Source of the DNA: Litorimonas sp965205225
GTDB lineage: Bacteria; Pseudomonadota; Alphaproteobacteria; Caulobacterales; Maricaulaceae
Assembly: GCA_965205225.1 (NCBI GenBank)
Contig: CBDBFZ010000003.1
Location: forward strand, 930,001-994,000
DNA length: 64,000 nucleotides
Direction of reading: 5' to 3'
Part shown: piece by piece, positions 56,985 through 64,000 of the stretch
Layout: the number at the start of each line of letters is the position of its first letter
How positions within the stretch are numbered: the first letter of the stretch is position 1
The notes under the pieces: generated by a model
What the model was told of the DNA's origin: nothing
Seen by the model: the letters and a program-made list of their open reading frames with translations, nothing else
The model's database searches: none
Program-made: the position numbers and the translations under genes

Positions 56985-57937
56985 ACCAGATCGAGGATTT
57001 CGACACCCAATGGCAAATCGGTCCGGTCGATCTCGATCCGGTAATCGGCGAATTTGCGTGCTGGTGGCAGATTGCCAAGTCCGCGGTCATTCAGAACGCG
57101 AAACTCGCCACCCACATTGCGGCCAATTCCGATCCGGTCGAACAGTTGATGCGCAGGCGCATTGCCAAGAGCGTTCTCGTGCCGGAAAACGACCAGCCTA
57201 CGGGTCGTCATCTCGCCGCGGGCTGCGGAGCGGTCGTGCTCGAACATGGTCTTCAGTGATTCGAACAGCAGGTCCAGATCGATTTCGGAGAACCCTGTCC
57301 GTTCGGCGAATTTTGCGGAAATGAAACCGTGCGCGACGTAAAGGCCATAGGGCACGATATGCTTGCGGCCCATAGTGCGATTGTCCTGTCGCGCATCGGT
57401 TTCGTCGGATCCTTCGGTGCGTTTTTTCCGTTCGGCCTCATTGGTCGCGGCCATCCGAGTGATCGTGACCTCGACCGGCAAGACAGGTTCGACCGAGCTG
57501 GCGAAGGTCATTTGCACCGGACCCTTGACCTGCCCGCAATTCACGCCGGTGGACATGACGGCACCGAAGGTTCGAACGTCAAAAAAATTCGCGCACATCC
57601 AGTCGCGCAGTTCATGCGCCTCGGCATCGTCTTTCGGATTTAGATTTTTGTTCTTTTCAATATTGGCATCATCAGGCCGCAGCGCCCGATAGGCCTCGCG
57701 GTGCTTATTGTTCAGAATCGAGCCTTCCTCCACATAGATATGGTGCCCCGCCTCGCCCTCGCAGGCCAGTTCCACATAGTTGCGAATCTTGCGCTTGAGG
57801 CAGACATCGCTCACTAGGCCATGATTCGTTTCCGGATCGATCCGCGGCAGGTTGCCCGCATCTGGATCGCCATTGGGGTTGCCGTTGGTAACGTCAAAGA
57901 TCAGGACGAAATCGTGTCGACGGGAAAGGGGCGTCAT
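56981..57937 (-). CDS. cas7: Cascade backbone protein Cas7 (Csd2, type I-C)
   Basis: 318 residues. The start RHDFVLIFDVTNGNPNGDPD and DVCLKRKIRNYVEL are signature segments of Csd2/Cas7c. RTFGAVMSTGVNCGQVKGPV and HIVPYGLYVAHGFISAKFA follow. It forms the crRNA-binding filament of the I-C Cascade. Its ATG overlaps the cas8c stop by 4 bp. Confidence 0.97.
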   Translation of the reverse strand: MTPLSRRHDFVLIFDVTNGNPNGDPDAGNLPRIDPETNHGLVSDVCLKRKIRNYVELACEGEAGHHIYVEEGSILNNKHREAYRALRPDDANIEKNKNLNPKDDAEAHELRDWMCANFFDVRTFGAVMSTGVNCGQVKGPVQMTFASSVEPVLPVEVTITRMAATNEAERKKRTEGSDETDARQDNRTMGRKHIVPYGLYVAHGFISAKFAERTGFSEIDLDLLFESLKTMFEHDRSAARGEMTTRRLVVFRHENALGNAPAHQLFDRIGIGRNVGGEFRVLNDRGLGNLPPARKFADYRIEIDRTDLPLGVEILDLV

Positions 57938-59658
57938 TGGGTCACCTCGGATGTCTTGTCGTCAGGCTTGCGGAAAAAATCACTGCGCTGATGGTAATAG
58001 CCGATGCCAAACAGCGCCTGTTCACCGCTGTTCAGGGATATGGGGATCGGATCGCTGTCGGGGTTCATCAGATCCATGATTGATATAAGTTGCTTTTCGA
58101 GGTTCACGGCGCGTCCCGGAGATTGTTTCCGCAGCTTCGCAAAATGGTTTTGCGCGCTCGCAGCCAGCCTCGGGAATATCTTTTGCGGCATGGTCGAGGC
58201 GGCACTATAGAACTTGTCACTGATTGTTGCGTTGACATTGCCACCCAAAGCGGCGAACTGGACTTGATCATAGATCGCAAACAGCCGGCCTAATATGTAG
58301 CCCTTGTTTGTATTGGCGGGATCGAGCGCCACGGGAACCTCCATTTTCAGGTTTCGGATCAGGACGGATTTCATGATAGCCACACGCAACGCGCCGATTT
58401 CGCCATCGGCGCGAATGCGCATGAGTGTCGTGGACATCAGCGTCAGAGGGTAGGGGGTACCGGACAGAATGGCAAGCATCCATTCGCCTGCAAGCTTGGG
58501 CGGAATGTTCTTGAGCTCGCCCCGTGCGGCGAGTGCGCGGAGATATCGCCACAATGGCGGCCAACCATTGCGCGGCGGCGGATCGAGCCGCGTGTCATCG
58601 AGATAGGTTTGATAATTGTTCGTCAGGGTACCGAAATCGCCTTCCCAGAAAAAACGGACCGATAGGCGCGAGACGTTGGGAGCCAGACCCAGAACGTAAA
58701 ACCGGACTCCCTGGGCCAGATGGGGTGCGATCTGTCTAAGTTTCCGGCCAGTTCGGATCTGCTCAAGCGTGTCCTTCACCCGCGATGCAGCATCGAATTC
58801 TTCACCGGCCACATCGAAATATCCGGCGGCTAGGGTCTCGGCCTCTTGAGCGTTATCCCCGGCCTCGGCATCCGCCCAGAAGACCGTCGATGTATCGCCG
58901 ATCTGGATCCGGTGATCCTTGCCGGACAGGAAACTGTTCAGCGCTGTCGTATAGGCAAAGGCCGTCGTTTGCGACACGGGTGCGTTATCGCCCTGATCGT
59001 GGCCATAGGATTTGAAGGCGTCGAGGTTAAAAGAAATCAGGCTTGCGCCCGACGATTTCGCGCCTCGGACGCCCTTGATGGATGGGTGTAGACGGGCAAT
59101 CCGCCCGGCTTCGCCTGTGACGAGGCAGGTTTGCCGGTCTGACGCCCCCTCGGACAGTTCGCGCCACAGTTCATTTGCCGCTGTTCGGTCATGGATATAG
59201 GCGTATTCGCCCGCCAGCTGAAAGACGACATTCTGGTCATGCATGGCCTCGGGCCATGTCGGCGGCGTAAACAGCCCGGCTGTCCAGGTTTCAAGAAAAT
59301 TGCGCAGCGCGAACAGGCCAGTATCGGCGCTATCGGTCAACCGATCCAGATGCAGATTGCGGAATTCCGCATGTTTATCTTTCACTCTGGCATCCTGTTT
59401 CGACGTTACGCCCAGCACGTAGGATGTGTTGTCCCACAGAAAGTTGGGATCGATGCCGCGAGTCCGCTTGTTTGGCCGCGGCACCAGCAGCGGTTTCGGA
59501 CTGCGCCTTTTGTCTGTGTCGCGCAGATCCCTCACTTCGGAAACGCTGCCATCATCGTTCAGGACGACGCAAAAGCCGATTTTTCCAACCGAATATCCGA
59601 ATGGCGGCTTTTCGGGCAGCCGGTCATAGGCGCGGACAAGCGAGGCGAGCAGGCTCAT
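57934..59658 (-). CDS. cas8c: Cascade large subunit Cas8c (Csd1)
   Basis: 574 residues from ATG 59658, which overlaps the cas5c stop (ATGA). The start MSLLASLVRAYDRLPEKPPF is characteristic; longer upstream starts would lie inside cas5c. Csd1 landmarks include FLWDNTSYVLGV, CLVTGEAGRIARLHPSIKGV, GASLISFNLDAFKSYGHDQG and NKGYILGRLFAIYDQVQFAA. In type I-C it recognises the PAM; a short Cas11 can be produced from within this gene's 3' part, but no strong internal start stands out to me. Confidence 0.96.
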   Translation of the reverse strand: MSLLASLVRAYDRLPEKPPFGYSVGKIGFCVVLNDDGSVSEVRDLRDTDKRRSPKPLLVPRPNKRTRGIDPNFLWDNTSYVLGVTSKQDARVKDKHAEFRNLHLDRLTDSADTGLFALRNFLETWTAGLFTPPTWPEAMHDQNVVFQLAGEYAYIHDRTAANELWRELSEGASDRQTCLVTGEAGRIARLHPSIKGVRGAKSSGASLISFNLDAFKSYGHDQGDNAPVSQTTAFAYTTALNSFLSGKDHRIQIGDTSTVFWADAEAGDNAQEAETLAAGYFDVAGEEFDAASRVKDTLEQIRTGRKLRQIAPHLAQGVRFYVLGLAPNVSRLSVRFFWEGDFGTLTNNYQTYLDDTRLDPPPRNGWPPLWRYLRALAARGELKNIPPKLAGEWMLAILSGTPYPLTLMSTTLMRIRADGEIGALRVAIMKSVLIRNLKMEVPVALDPANTNKGYILGRLFAIYDQVQFAALGGNVNATISDKFYSAASTMPQKIFPRLAASAQNHFAKLRKQSPGRAVNLEKQLISIMDLMNPDSDPIPISLNSGEQALFGIGYYHQRSDFFRKPDDKTSEVTQ

Positions 59659-60353
59659 CGCTTGATCTCGGGACTTCCGGGTGGCGGTACATTCAGTATG
59701 CCGTCTCGAAGGCAGGCGCGAAACAGAAGCGACGGGCGGCCCGGCGCGGCATGATCGATATCCCACAACATGAACCCCAGATCGCGCGGCGCGCCAAAGC
59801 CAAGTTTTGCCGACTCGGCGTCGGAGTTTCGGTCTGGTAGCGGGTCCCCGGGCGCGATCAGCGCGAAATGCGCCGCAAATTCACGGGTCCCGAGGCAGGG
59901 CTGATGGAAGCATTGCCCGCGTGCCGCGCGGCGATTGAAGATATCAAGATGTTTGCCCTCAGTATCACCCGGTCCCGCCCGTCGGGTCAGTTCGAAATGT
60001 GCTTCGATCACGTAAGCCGGATTGACCAGAACGGTCGAGGCGCGCTGCTGACGATCCTCGTCCACCAGAAGTTGCAGGTCTTTCAGGTCACCGCGCTTCA
60101 TCGCCTGCTTGATCTTGCCTGCGGGGGCCTTCTTCCCAACCTCGTTGCGTCGGATCGACTGAAAACGGATCGGCTCAAGCACGTGAATCCGGTCAATCAC
60201 CCAGCGAATTGCGGGCTTCCAGTGGATTGCTTCGAGTATTCCCCGCGCCGCCGAAGGCGGCATCACATCATAGGATGTGCGCTCAACCTTGAGTTCGGGA
60301 CGGGTAAAGAGGCCAAATTTGCCGCGCACGTGAAGACGAATGCCATAGGCCAT
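59655..60353 (-). CDS. cas5c: crRNA-processing endoribonuclease Cas5c (Cas5d)
   Basis: 232 residues. The start YGIRLHVRGKFGLFTRPELK, the segment TSYDVMPPSAARGILEAIHW and the C-terminal GFMLWDIDH are typical of the Cas5d family. That family replaces Cas6 in type I-C and cuts within the repeat stem-loop. It follows cas3 after a 93-bp gap, the only sizeable gap in the operon. Confidence 0.96.
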   Translation of the reverse strand: MAYGIRLHVRGKFGLFTRPELKVERTSYDVMPPSAARGILEAIHWKPAIRWVIDRIHVLEPIRFQSIRRNEVGKKAPAGKIKQAMKRGDLKDLQLLVDEDRQQRASTVLVNPAYVIEAHFELTRRAGPGDTEGKHLDIFNRRAARGQCFHQPCLGTREFAAHFALIAPGDPLPDRNSDAESAKLGFGAPRDLGFMLWDIDHAAPGRPSLLFRACLRDGILNVPPPGSPEIKR

Positions 60354-60446
60354 GACTTATCCCGGATCAATCAACGCTGACTATACCTGATCGACGCGAA
60401 GTGACAAGACTTTGTTTGACGCTGTTTGCGGTGCCGTCCTCCACAG

Positions 60447-62714
60447 TCAGAGGATCGTCTGCTCGTCGGCGAGATGCTCTGCATCTTCCCACCGTAATCC
60501 GGAGTCTTCGTGATAAAGCGATGCGGTTTTCAGAACGCAGAATTGGTCGCTCCGGAGTCCGGGGGCGGCGAATTCGGCATGTCCGTTCTTGATCAGCTTC
60601 CGGCGATCCCTGTCCGGGATCTGCACCGTGAAAGGCTGGAGCGCCCGCGCAATGACACCCGAAGTGATCCCGGCGATTTCCAGGCACATCACCTGTTTCC
60701 GTCCATCGAGGTCTCCCGGAACGATAATCGGGAGCATCGTGTCTTCGATCATGCGGAATTCCTTCGCCATGCTGCGATAAGGGAAGTTCGTGCCAGCGGA
60801 CGCCAGTTTGAACTTGTCGACCATATATTGCCCCAGCCGCTCCACGCCAGCCGTCCAGTAAACCTGTTCAAACCAGTCTCTCATTGCCTTTGGGGAAAGC
60901 AGGTCCTCATTGCGCGATGCCGTGCTTCGCATGGCGGCAATCATCGGCTTCAGGTCTGTGGGCACCGGCCGACCCGGCGCTGTGAAGACCGTCAGCGTGC
61001 TGTCCTCGACCGGTCGTCTTCCCTCGCGATTGACCCGCCCCGCAGCCTGAACGAGGCTGTCCAGCCCCGCCTCGGCCCGCCATCCTTTCGGGAAATCCAG
61101 GTCGACCCCGGCCTCGATCAGGCTGGTTGCGATCAGACGGCAGGGCTGCGGGTTTGCCGGATCCAGTCGCTGACGAATCTCCGCAATGACCCGTCGCCGA
61201 TGTGCCGGATATTGCCGTGTGGTGAGATGGATCAGGCCTTCCAGTTCCTCTGCTTTTGCGGCCTCGAAGAGCGACAATGCATGCGCGCGGCTATTGACGA
61301 TCACTAGACCCTGAGGGGTGTCGCGCAGCGCGCGAATCAGAGCGGGATCGTCCATCTCGCCCCCCATGACAATCCGCGCCCGGCGCAAGCGATGCGAAAG
61401 GGCATTCGGGCTTGTGTCCAGCGGGTCTGGGGCCAGTTCACGGCCTTCCAACGCAAGCCCGCCCTGTTTCAGCAGACGGCTGTCGAAGGCAGGCTGAGTC
61501 GCAGTGCAAAAAAGGATGGTGCAACCATAATGAGCGGCCAATGTCTCGATGATTCTAAGCACAGGCATCAGGAGCTTCCTCGGCAGGCATTGCGCCTCGT
61601 CCAGCACGATGATTGACCCGGCGATATTATGCAGCTTTCGGCAGCGCGACGGACGTGCCGAGAACAGGCTTTCGAAGAGCTGCACATTGGTGGTGACGAC
61701 AATCGGCGCGGCCCAATCCTCCATCGCCAGACGGAGCTTGTCTCGACGTTCCTGGCCCGGTTTTTCCGCATCTATGGCAGAGTGATGTTCCAGTACGATA
61801 TCACCGAAGAGATCGCGGAATATCTCGGCGGTCTGATCAATGATCGATGTGTAGGGGATGGCATAGATGATCCGCCGGTGCCCATGGATGGCCGCATGGT
61901 CGAGTGCAAACCCCATCGAAGCCAACGTCTTGCCGCCGCCTGTCGGAACCGTCAGGGTGAAAAGTCCTGGCGGTCTGTCCGCCTGTGACCTGATATCAAC
62001 GAGAATCTGGGAACGGAGCTGGTTCAACTCACTGTTCCTGTCGAACCTGGCCAATGTTTCATCAAACGCGATACGCAGACGGCCAACAATATCTGGAAGG
62101 GCGGGCCATGTCCGGTCTCGCCGCCGCCCTTCGAGGCGGTTATAATAGGCCTCGGTGTCACGGAAATCCGCATCGACGAGACAGGAAAACAGCATCCGCC
62201 CGGCAACCGAGAGATCGAATGGGGCTGACGCCCCAACACGCGTTTTTCCCTTGAGCTCTTCGACTACCGGCGCGAGGTCAAGGCTGACTGCATCAATAAT
62301 ATCGGGCGCAATGGGGTTATCGAAGTTGTCGATCCGTCGCCGGAGGCTCGCATTGCCGGATGCGTCAGGAAGACCTGCATGATGCCCGAGGATGGCATAA
62401 GCTGGTATTTCTGCCCAGGGCCGTTGTTCAGGGGTAGAGCGGTCAGATATTTGCTTCGCCCCGGCCGTGGAATGATTGACGCGAATGTTTTCGCCCCGTA
62501 GAACGCGGGAGAATTCGGGATCATACTTGCCAAAATCATGCATCTCGCCCGCTAGGCGCGCAGTCTGGGCGAGGCCGAGAAAGTTTGCACGCTCCGAGGC
62601 GAGTTCTCCAGTCTGGCGCAAGTGATCTTCGAGCAATTGCCAATCACTTTGGTCGCCCGGAGTTCCGGAATGGGCAAAAAACACATTGGGCAGATTTTTC
62701 ATTTGGGCTGACAT
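60447..62714 (-). CDS. cas3: CRISPR-associated nuclease-helicase Cas3
   Basis: 755 residues. The N-terminal HD nuclease has H59-D60 in GEMHDFGKYDPEF, with AILGHHAGLPDA downstream. The SF2 helicase has Walker A TVPTGGGKTLASMG near residue 255, the DEAQ box in SIIVLDEAQCLPRKLLMPVL, FCTATQPAF (motif III) and the C-terminal domain ATSLIEAGVDLDFP..GRVNREGR. It degrades target DNA recruited by Cascade. Its start region overlaps the 3' end of a truncated methyltransferase ORF, so the natural promoter is unclear. Confidence 0.97.
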   Translation of the reverse strand: MSAQMKNLPNVFFAHSGTPGDQSDWQLLEDHLRQTGELASERANFLGLAQTARLAGEMHDFGKYDPEFSRVLRGENIRVNHSTAGAKQISDRSTPEQRPWAEIPAYAILGHHAGLPDASGNASLRRRIDNFDNPIAPDIIDAVSLDLAPVVEELKGKTRVGASAPFDLSVAGRMLFSCLVDADFRDTEAYYNRLEGRRRDRTWPALPDIVGRLRIAFDETLARFDRNSELNQLRSQILVDIRSQADRPPGLFTLTVPTGGGKTLASMGFALDHAAIHGHRRIIYAIPYTSIIDQTAEIFRDLFGDIVLEHHSAIDAEKPGQERRDKLRLAMEDWAAPIVVTTNVQLFESLFSARPSRCRKLHNIAGSIIVLDEAQCLPRKLLMPVLRIIETLAAHYGCTILFCTATQPAFDSRLLKQGGLALEGRELAPDPLDTSPNALSHRLRRARIVMGGEMDDPALIRALRDTPQGLVIVNSRAHALSLFEAAKAEELEGLIHLTTRQYPAHRRRVIAEIRQRLDPANPQPCRLIATSLIEAGVDLDFPKGWRAEAGLDSLVQAAGRVNREGRRPVEDSTLTVFTAPGRPVPTDLKPMIAAMRSTASRNEDLLSPKAMRDWFEQVYWTAGVERLGQYMVDKFKLASAGTNFPYRSMAKEFRMIEDTMLPIIVPGDLDGRKQVMCLEIAGITSGVIARALQPFTVQIPDRDRRKLIKNGHAEFAAPGLRSDQFCVLKTASLYHEDSGLRWEDAEHLADEQTIL

Positions 62715-62863
62715 CCGCGCGATTTGGTAATGAATCCTGCAAAGGGCGAGTCGATCCGTTCTGACTCGTCTTTCACAAGGTCAAGCATGGCATCCAGCGT
62801 CCATTCCGGGGTGAATAGCTCGCCATGGTCGCCCACGCGTTGTTCCGATTTGATCAGGTTCAT
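62699..62863 (-). pseudogene. DNA methyltransferase N-terminal fragment
   Basis: A 54-codon frame encodes MNLIKSEQRVGDHGELFTPE, then WTLDAMLDLVKDESERIDS, a segment I recognise as the start of adenine-specific N6 DNA methyltransferases of restriction-type systems (just before the SAM-binding motif). After ERIDS (about 62757) similarity stops and the frame ends within the cas3 start region. Everything including the SAM and NPPY motifs is gone. The fragment and cas3 share direction, so the old methyltransferase promoter may now serve the cas genes. Confidence 0.65.
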
Positions 62864-62954
62864 GGTTTATTCATATCAGCAGACAAGGCTTTATCCAGAG
62901 AGATATCTTGAATGCTGACCGAAAGGTCCGGTTGCCCTTGCGACAGCCCCGCTG

Positions 62955-63160
62955 TCATTGCAGATGTTCAGCGATCCACATCTTGATCAGCGCTTGGCAG
63001 GTGTGCCGAGCTACCGGTCCAAATCGGCGCCAAACTAGGTCGGGGAATCCACGTTCACCCGCCTGACCTCAACATTGAGGCGGCGGGCTTTTGTCCAATC
63101 GACATGAGCGGGCATGCCTTCGCCCGAGTCGAAGCGTTCGTCGAATTCACTCGCCTTAAT
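62955..63160 (-). pseudogene. CopG/BrnA-type antitoxin remnant with ATT in place of the start codon
   Basis: After aggagatagacc comes ATT (63160-63158) then codons KASEFDERFDSGEGMPAHVDWT, KARRLNVEVRRVNVDSP, a stop, and in another frame TCQALIKMWIAEHLQ then TGA. KASEFD..FD.GE and the ending LIKMWIAE are the head and tail of antitoxins paired with BrnT toxins. The frameshift removes part of the ribbon-helix-helix, and the first codon is ATT where ATG is expected. Confidence 0.6.
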
Positions 63161-63170
63161 GGTCTATCTC

Positions 63171-63276
63171 CTATCTGCGGGCGCGGCGCACGGAGATGAT
63201 TGGCCCCCGGTTGTTCCGGCATGTAAACAGCCGTTCCGTGCCTGGTTCCTGTTCTTGTCGCCTTATAACCCTCTAG
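63171..63276 (-). pseudogene. BrnT-like toxin C-terminal remnant
   Basis: Immediately upstream of the antitoxin remnant, the frame ending at TAG 63173-63171 reads LFTCRNNRGPIISVRRARR. IIS-[AV]-R-[RK]-A is the characteristic tail of BrnT-type ribonuclease toxins. The 5' part is removed by the IS at 63277. Confidence 0.5.
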
Positions 63277-63584
63277 GTTGTATTGAAGAATTAATCATTT
63301 GAACCAGATTTCGATAGCGGCGAGTTTGACGAAGCCCCTATGGTTTTGACCAAGCTTGTCATATCGCGCCAACGCCCGCCCGAACGGGCCATCCACAACA
63401 CAGCATCAATGAAAAGCCTCTGTTATGGGCGTTGCGACCCCGTTTCCCTATGCTCCCACAAGGCCAATAAGACTTTAAACGGATCCATTGTTCATCCGTA
63501 AGTTCCTGATAACCAGACAGATGGGTTCTCCTGACAAAAAGGCAGGAACATTATACAAAACAAAAGTCAATTCTTCACTACCAC
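63277..63584 (-). mobile_element. 308-bp internally deleted IS427-group derivative (MITE-like)
   Basis: Flanked by CTAG on both sides (63273-63276 and 63585-63588). It keeps both ends of the IS427-group element (gttgtattgaagaattaa and, inverted, gtggtagtgaagaattga) but lacks the middle. About 90 bp from the transposase 3' end join about 215 bp from its 5' end at catatcgc/gccaacgcc (63366). It is non-autonomous. Confidence 0.87.
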
Positions 63585-64000
63585 CTAGGCTTTAGTCGCC
63601 AACAGAGAAGTCCAGCCATCAAGGCTGGGCTTCATAACAACGGATAGATCGCAGGCTCTGAAGGCCTCAGCTACCCAGTCGGCCTGTTCATCAAGAATGC
63701 CCGACAGGATCGCAGTTGCGCCTGAGTTCATTGCCGCCGCAATGTCACCAGCAAAGCCCCGCAACGGACCTGCCAGTATATTGGCAATGACGAGGTCGAA
63801 CTGGCGATCCTTCAAGTGTGGGTCCTCAAACCCGTCAGCTGCAAGACGATCAAACGTCGTTCCGTTCAACTCCGCATTAACGTCCGCGACCTCTATGGTG
63901 ACTGGATCGATATCCGTCGCCAGCAGAGCCGCGTCAGGCCAGAGCTTAGCCGCTGCAATCGCCAGAATTCCGGCCCCAGTGCCCAAGTCGAGAATAGTGT
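63585..64000 (-). CDS. prmA: Ribosomal protein L11 methyltransferase, C-terminal part
   Basis: The minus-strand frame enters from beyond the window edge and ends at TAG 63587-63585. The SAM-binding motif I TILDLGTGAGILAIAAAKL is at the edge, followed by ATDIDPVTIEVADVNAELNG, DLVIANILAGPLRGF (the N-I-L-A-x-P motif of PrmA) and LSGILDEQADWV. PrmA trimethylates L11. The stop codon is part of the CTAG target of the adjoining IS, so the last residues may have been altered by the insertion. Confidence 0.9.
   Translation of the reverse strand, partial: TILDLGTGAGILAIAAAKLWPDAALLATDIDPVTIEVADVNAELNGTTFDRLAADGFEDPHLKDRQFDLVIANILAGPLRGFAGDIAAAMNSGATAILSGILDEQADWVAEAFRACDLSVVMKPSLDGWTSLLATKA

Noticed and set aside
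57934..62714. The possibility of a novel CRISPR subtype
   Set aside because: Gene order, Cas8c/Csd1, Cas7/Csd2, Cas5c, Cas4 and the repeat all fit standard type I-C with no extra or missing gene.
62724..62918. A plus-strand frame upstream of cas3
   Set aside because: It is antisense to the methyltransferase fragment, whose minus-strand translation matches a known family start.
1..64000. tRNA, rRNA or riboswitch genes
   Set aside because: No cloverleaf, rRNA segment or known riboswitch core was recognised by eye. A covariance-model search was not possible, so absence is not proven.

Overview
The window looks like a chromosome segment of a marine or aquatic alphaproteobacterium, most likely a stalked/Hyphomonadaceae-type (Maricaulales or near) lineage. 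The basis is the DUF4175/TIGR02302 membrane protein beside lysA, the SH3 protein back-to-back with a 2-hydroxyacid dehydrogenase, a large TonB-dependent receptor, moderately high GC and the style of the housekeeping proteins. This is inference from gene content; no rRNA or other phylogenetic marker is present.

Layout. 1-4.8 kb: the 5' part of a huge minus-strand gene made of Asp-rich DxDxDG / Rhs-like repeats, with five near-identical 705-bp tandem units. 4.8-16.7 kb: housekeeping genes (LptM-like lipoprotein, lysA, DUF4175 protein, SH3 protein, 2-hydroxyacid dehydrogenase, metallo-beta-lactamase-fold hydrolase, Lrp regulator divergent from methionine gamma-lyase, TlpA thioredoxin, argH). 16.7-29.7 kb: a complete glycogen divergon, glgB-glgP leftward and glgC-glgA-glgX/malQ(fused)-pgm rightward, with a perfect 16-bp palindrome between the arms. 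29.8-48.9 kb: an insertion-sequence graveyard (IS1182, IS1595, IS5, IS427-group, IS3, IS30, IS630, IS256 and IS110 pieces). It strands a PD-(D/E)XK nuclease with a decapitated ribbon-helix-helix partner, an Rhs core scrap, a TonB receptor, a GNAT acetyltransferase and a CoA-transferase. 49.0-51.2 kb: uvrB.

51.7-62.7 kb: a complete type I-C CRISPR-Cas locus, all on the minus strand: cas3-cas5c-cas8c-cas7-cas4-cas1-cas2, leader, then an array of 39 perfectly conserved 32-bp repeats. The cas genes from cas5 to cas2 are tightly coupled by 4-nt stop/start overlaps or a 3-nt gap. IS scars mark the locus on every side. An IS30 fragment cuts into an outer repeat at the old (trailer) end. A dead IS5 transposase lies between cas2 and the leader. 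Upstream of cas3 lie a truncated DNA methyltransferase, a decayed BrnT/BrnA-like toxin-antitoxin pair and a 308-bp internally deleted IS. The last feature is the C-terminal part of prmA, whose stop codon lies in the IS target site.

I did not find a clearly new defence system. The best candidates for something undescribed are the expanded repeat protein at the left edge, the RHH/PD-(D/E)XK pair, the GlgX-MalQ fusion, and the array history (a newest spacer that re-targets a gene start already targeted by an older spacer).
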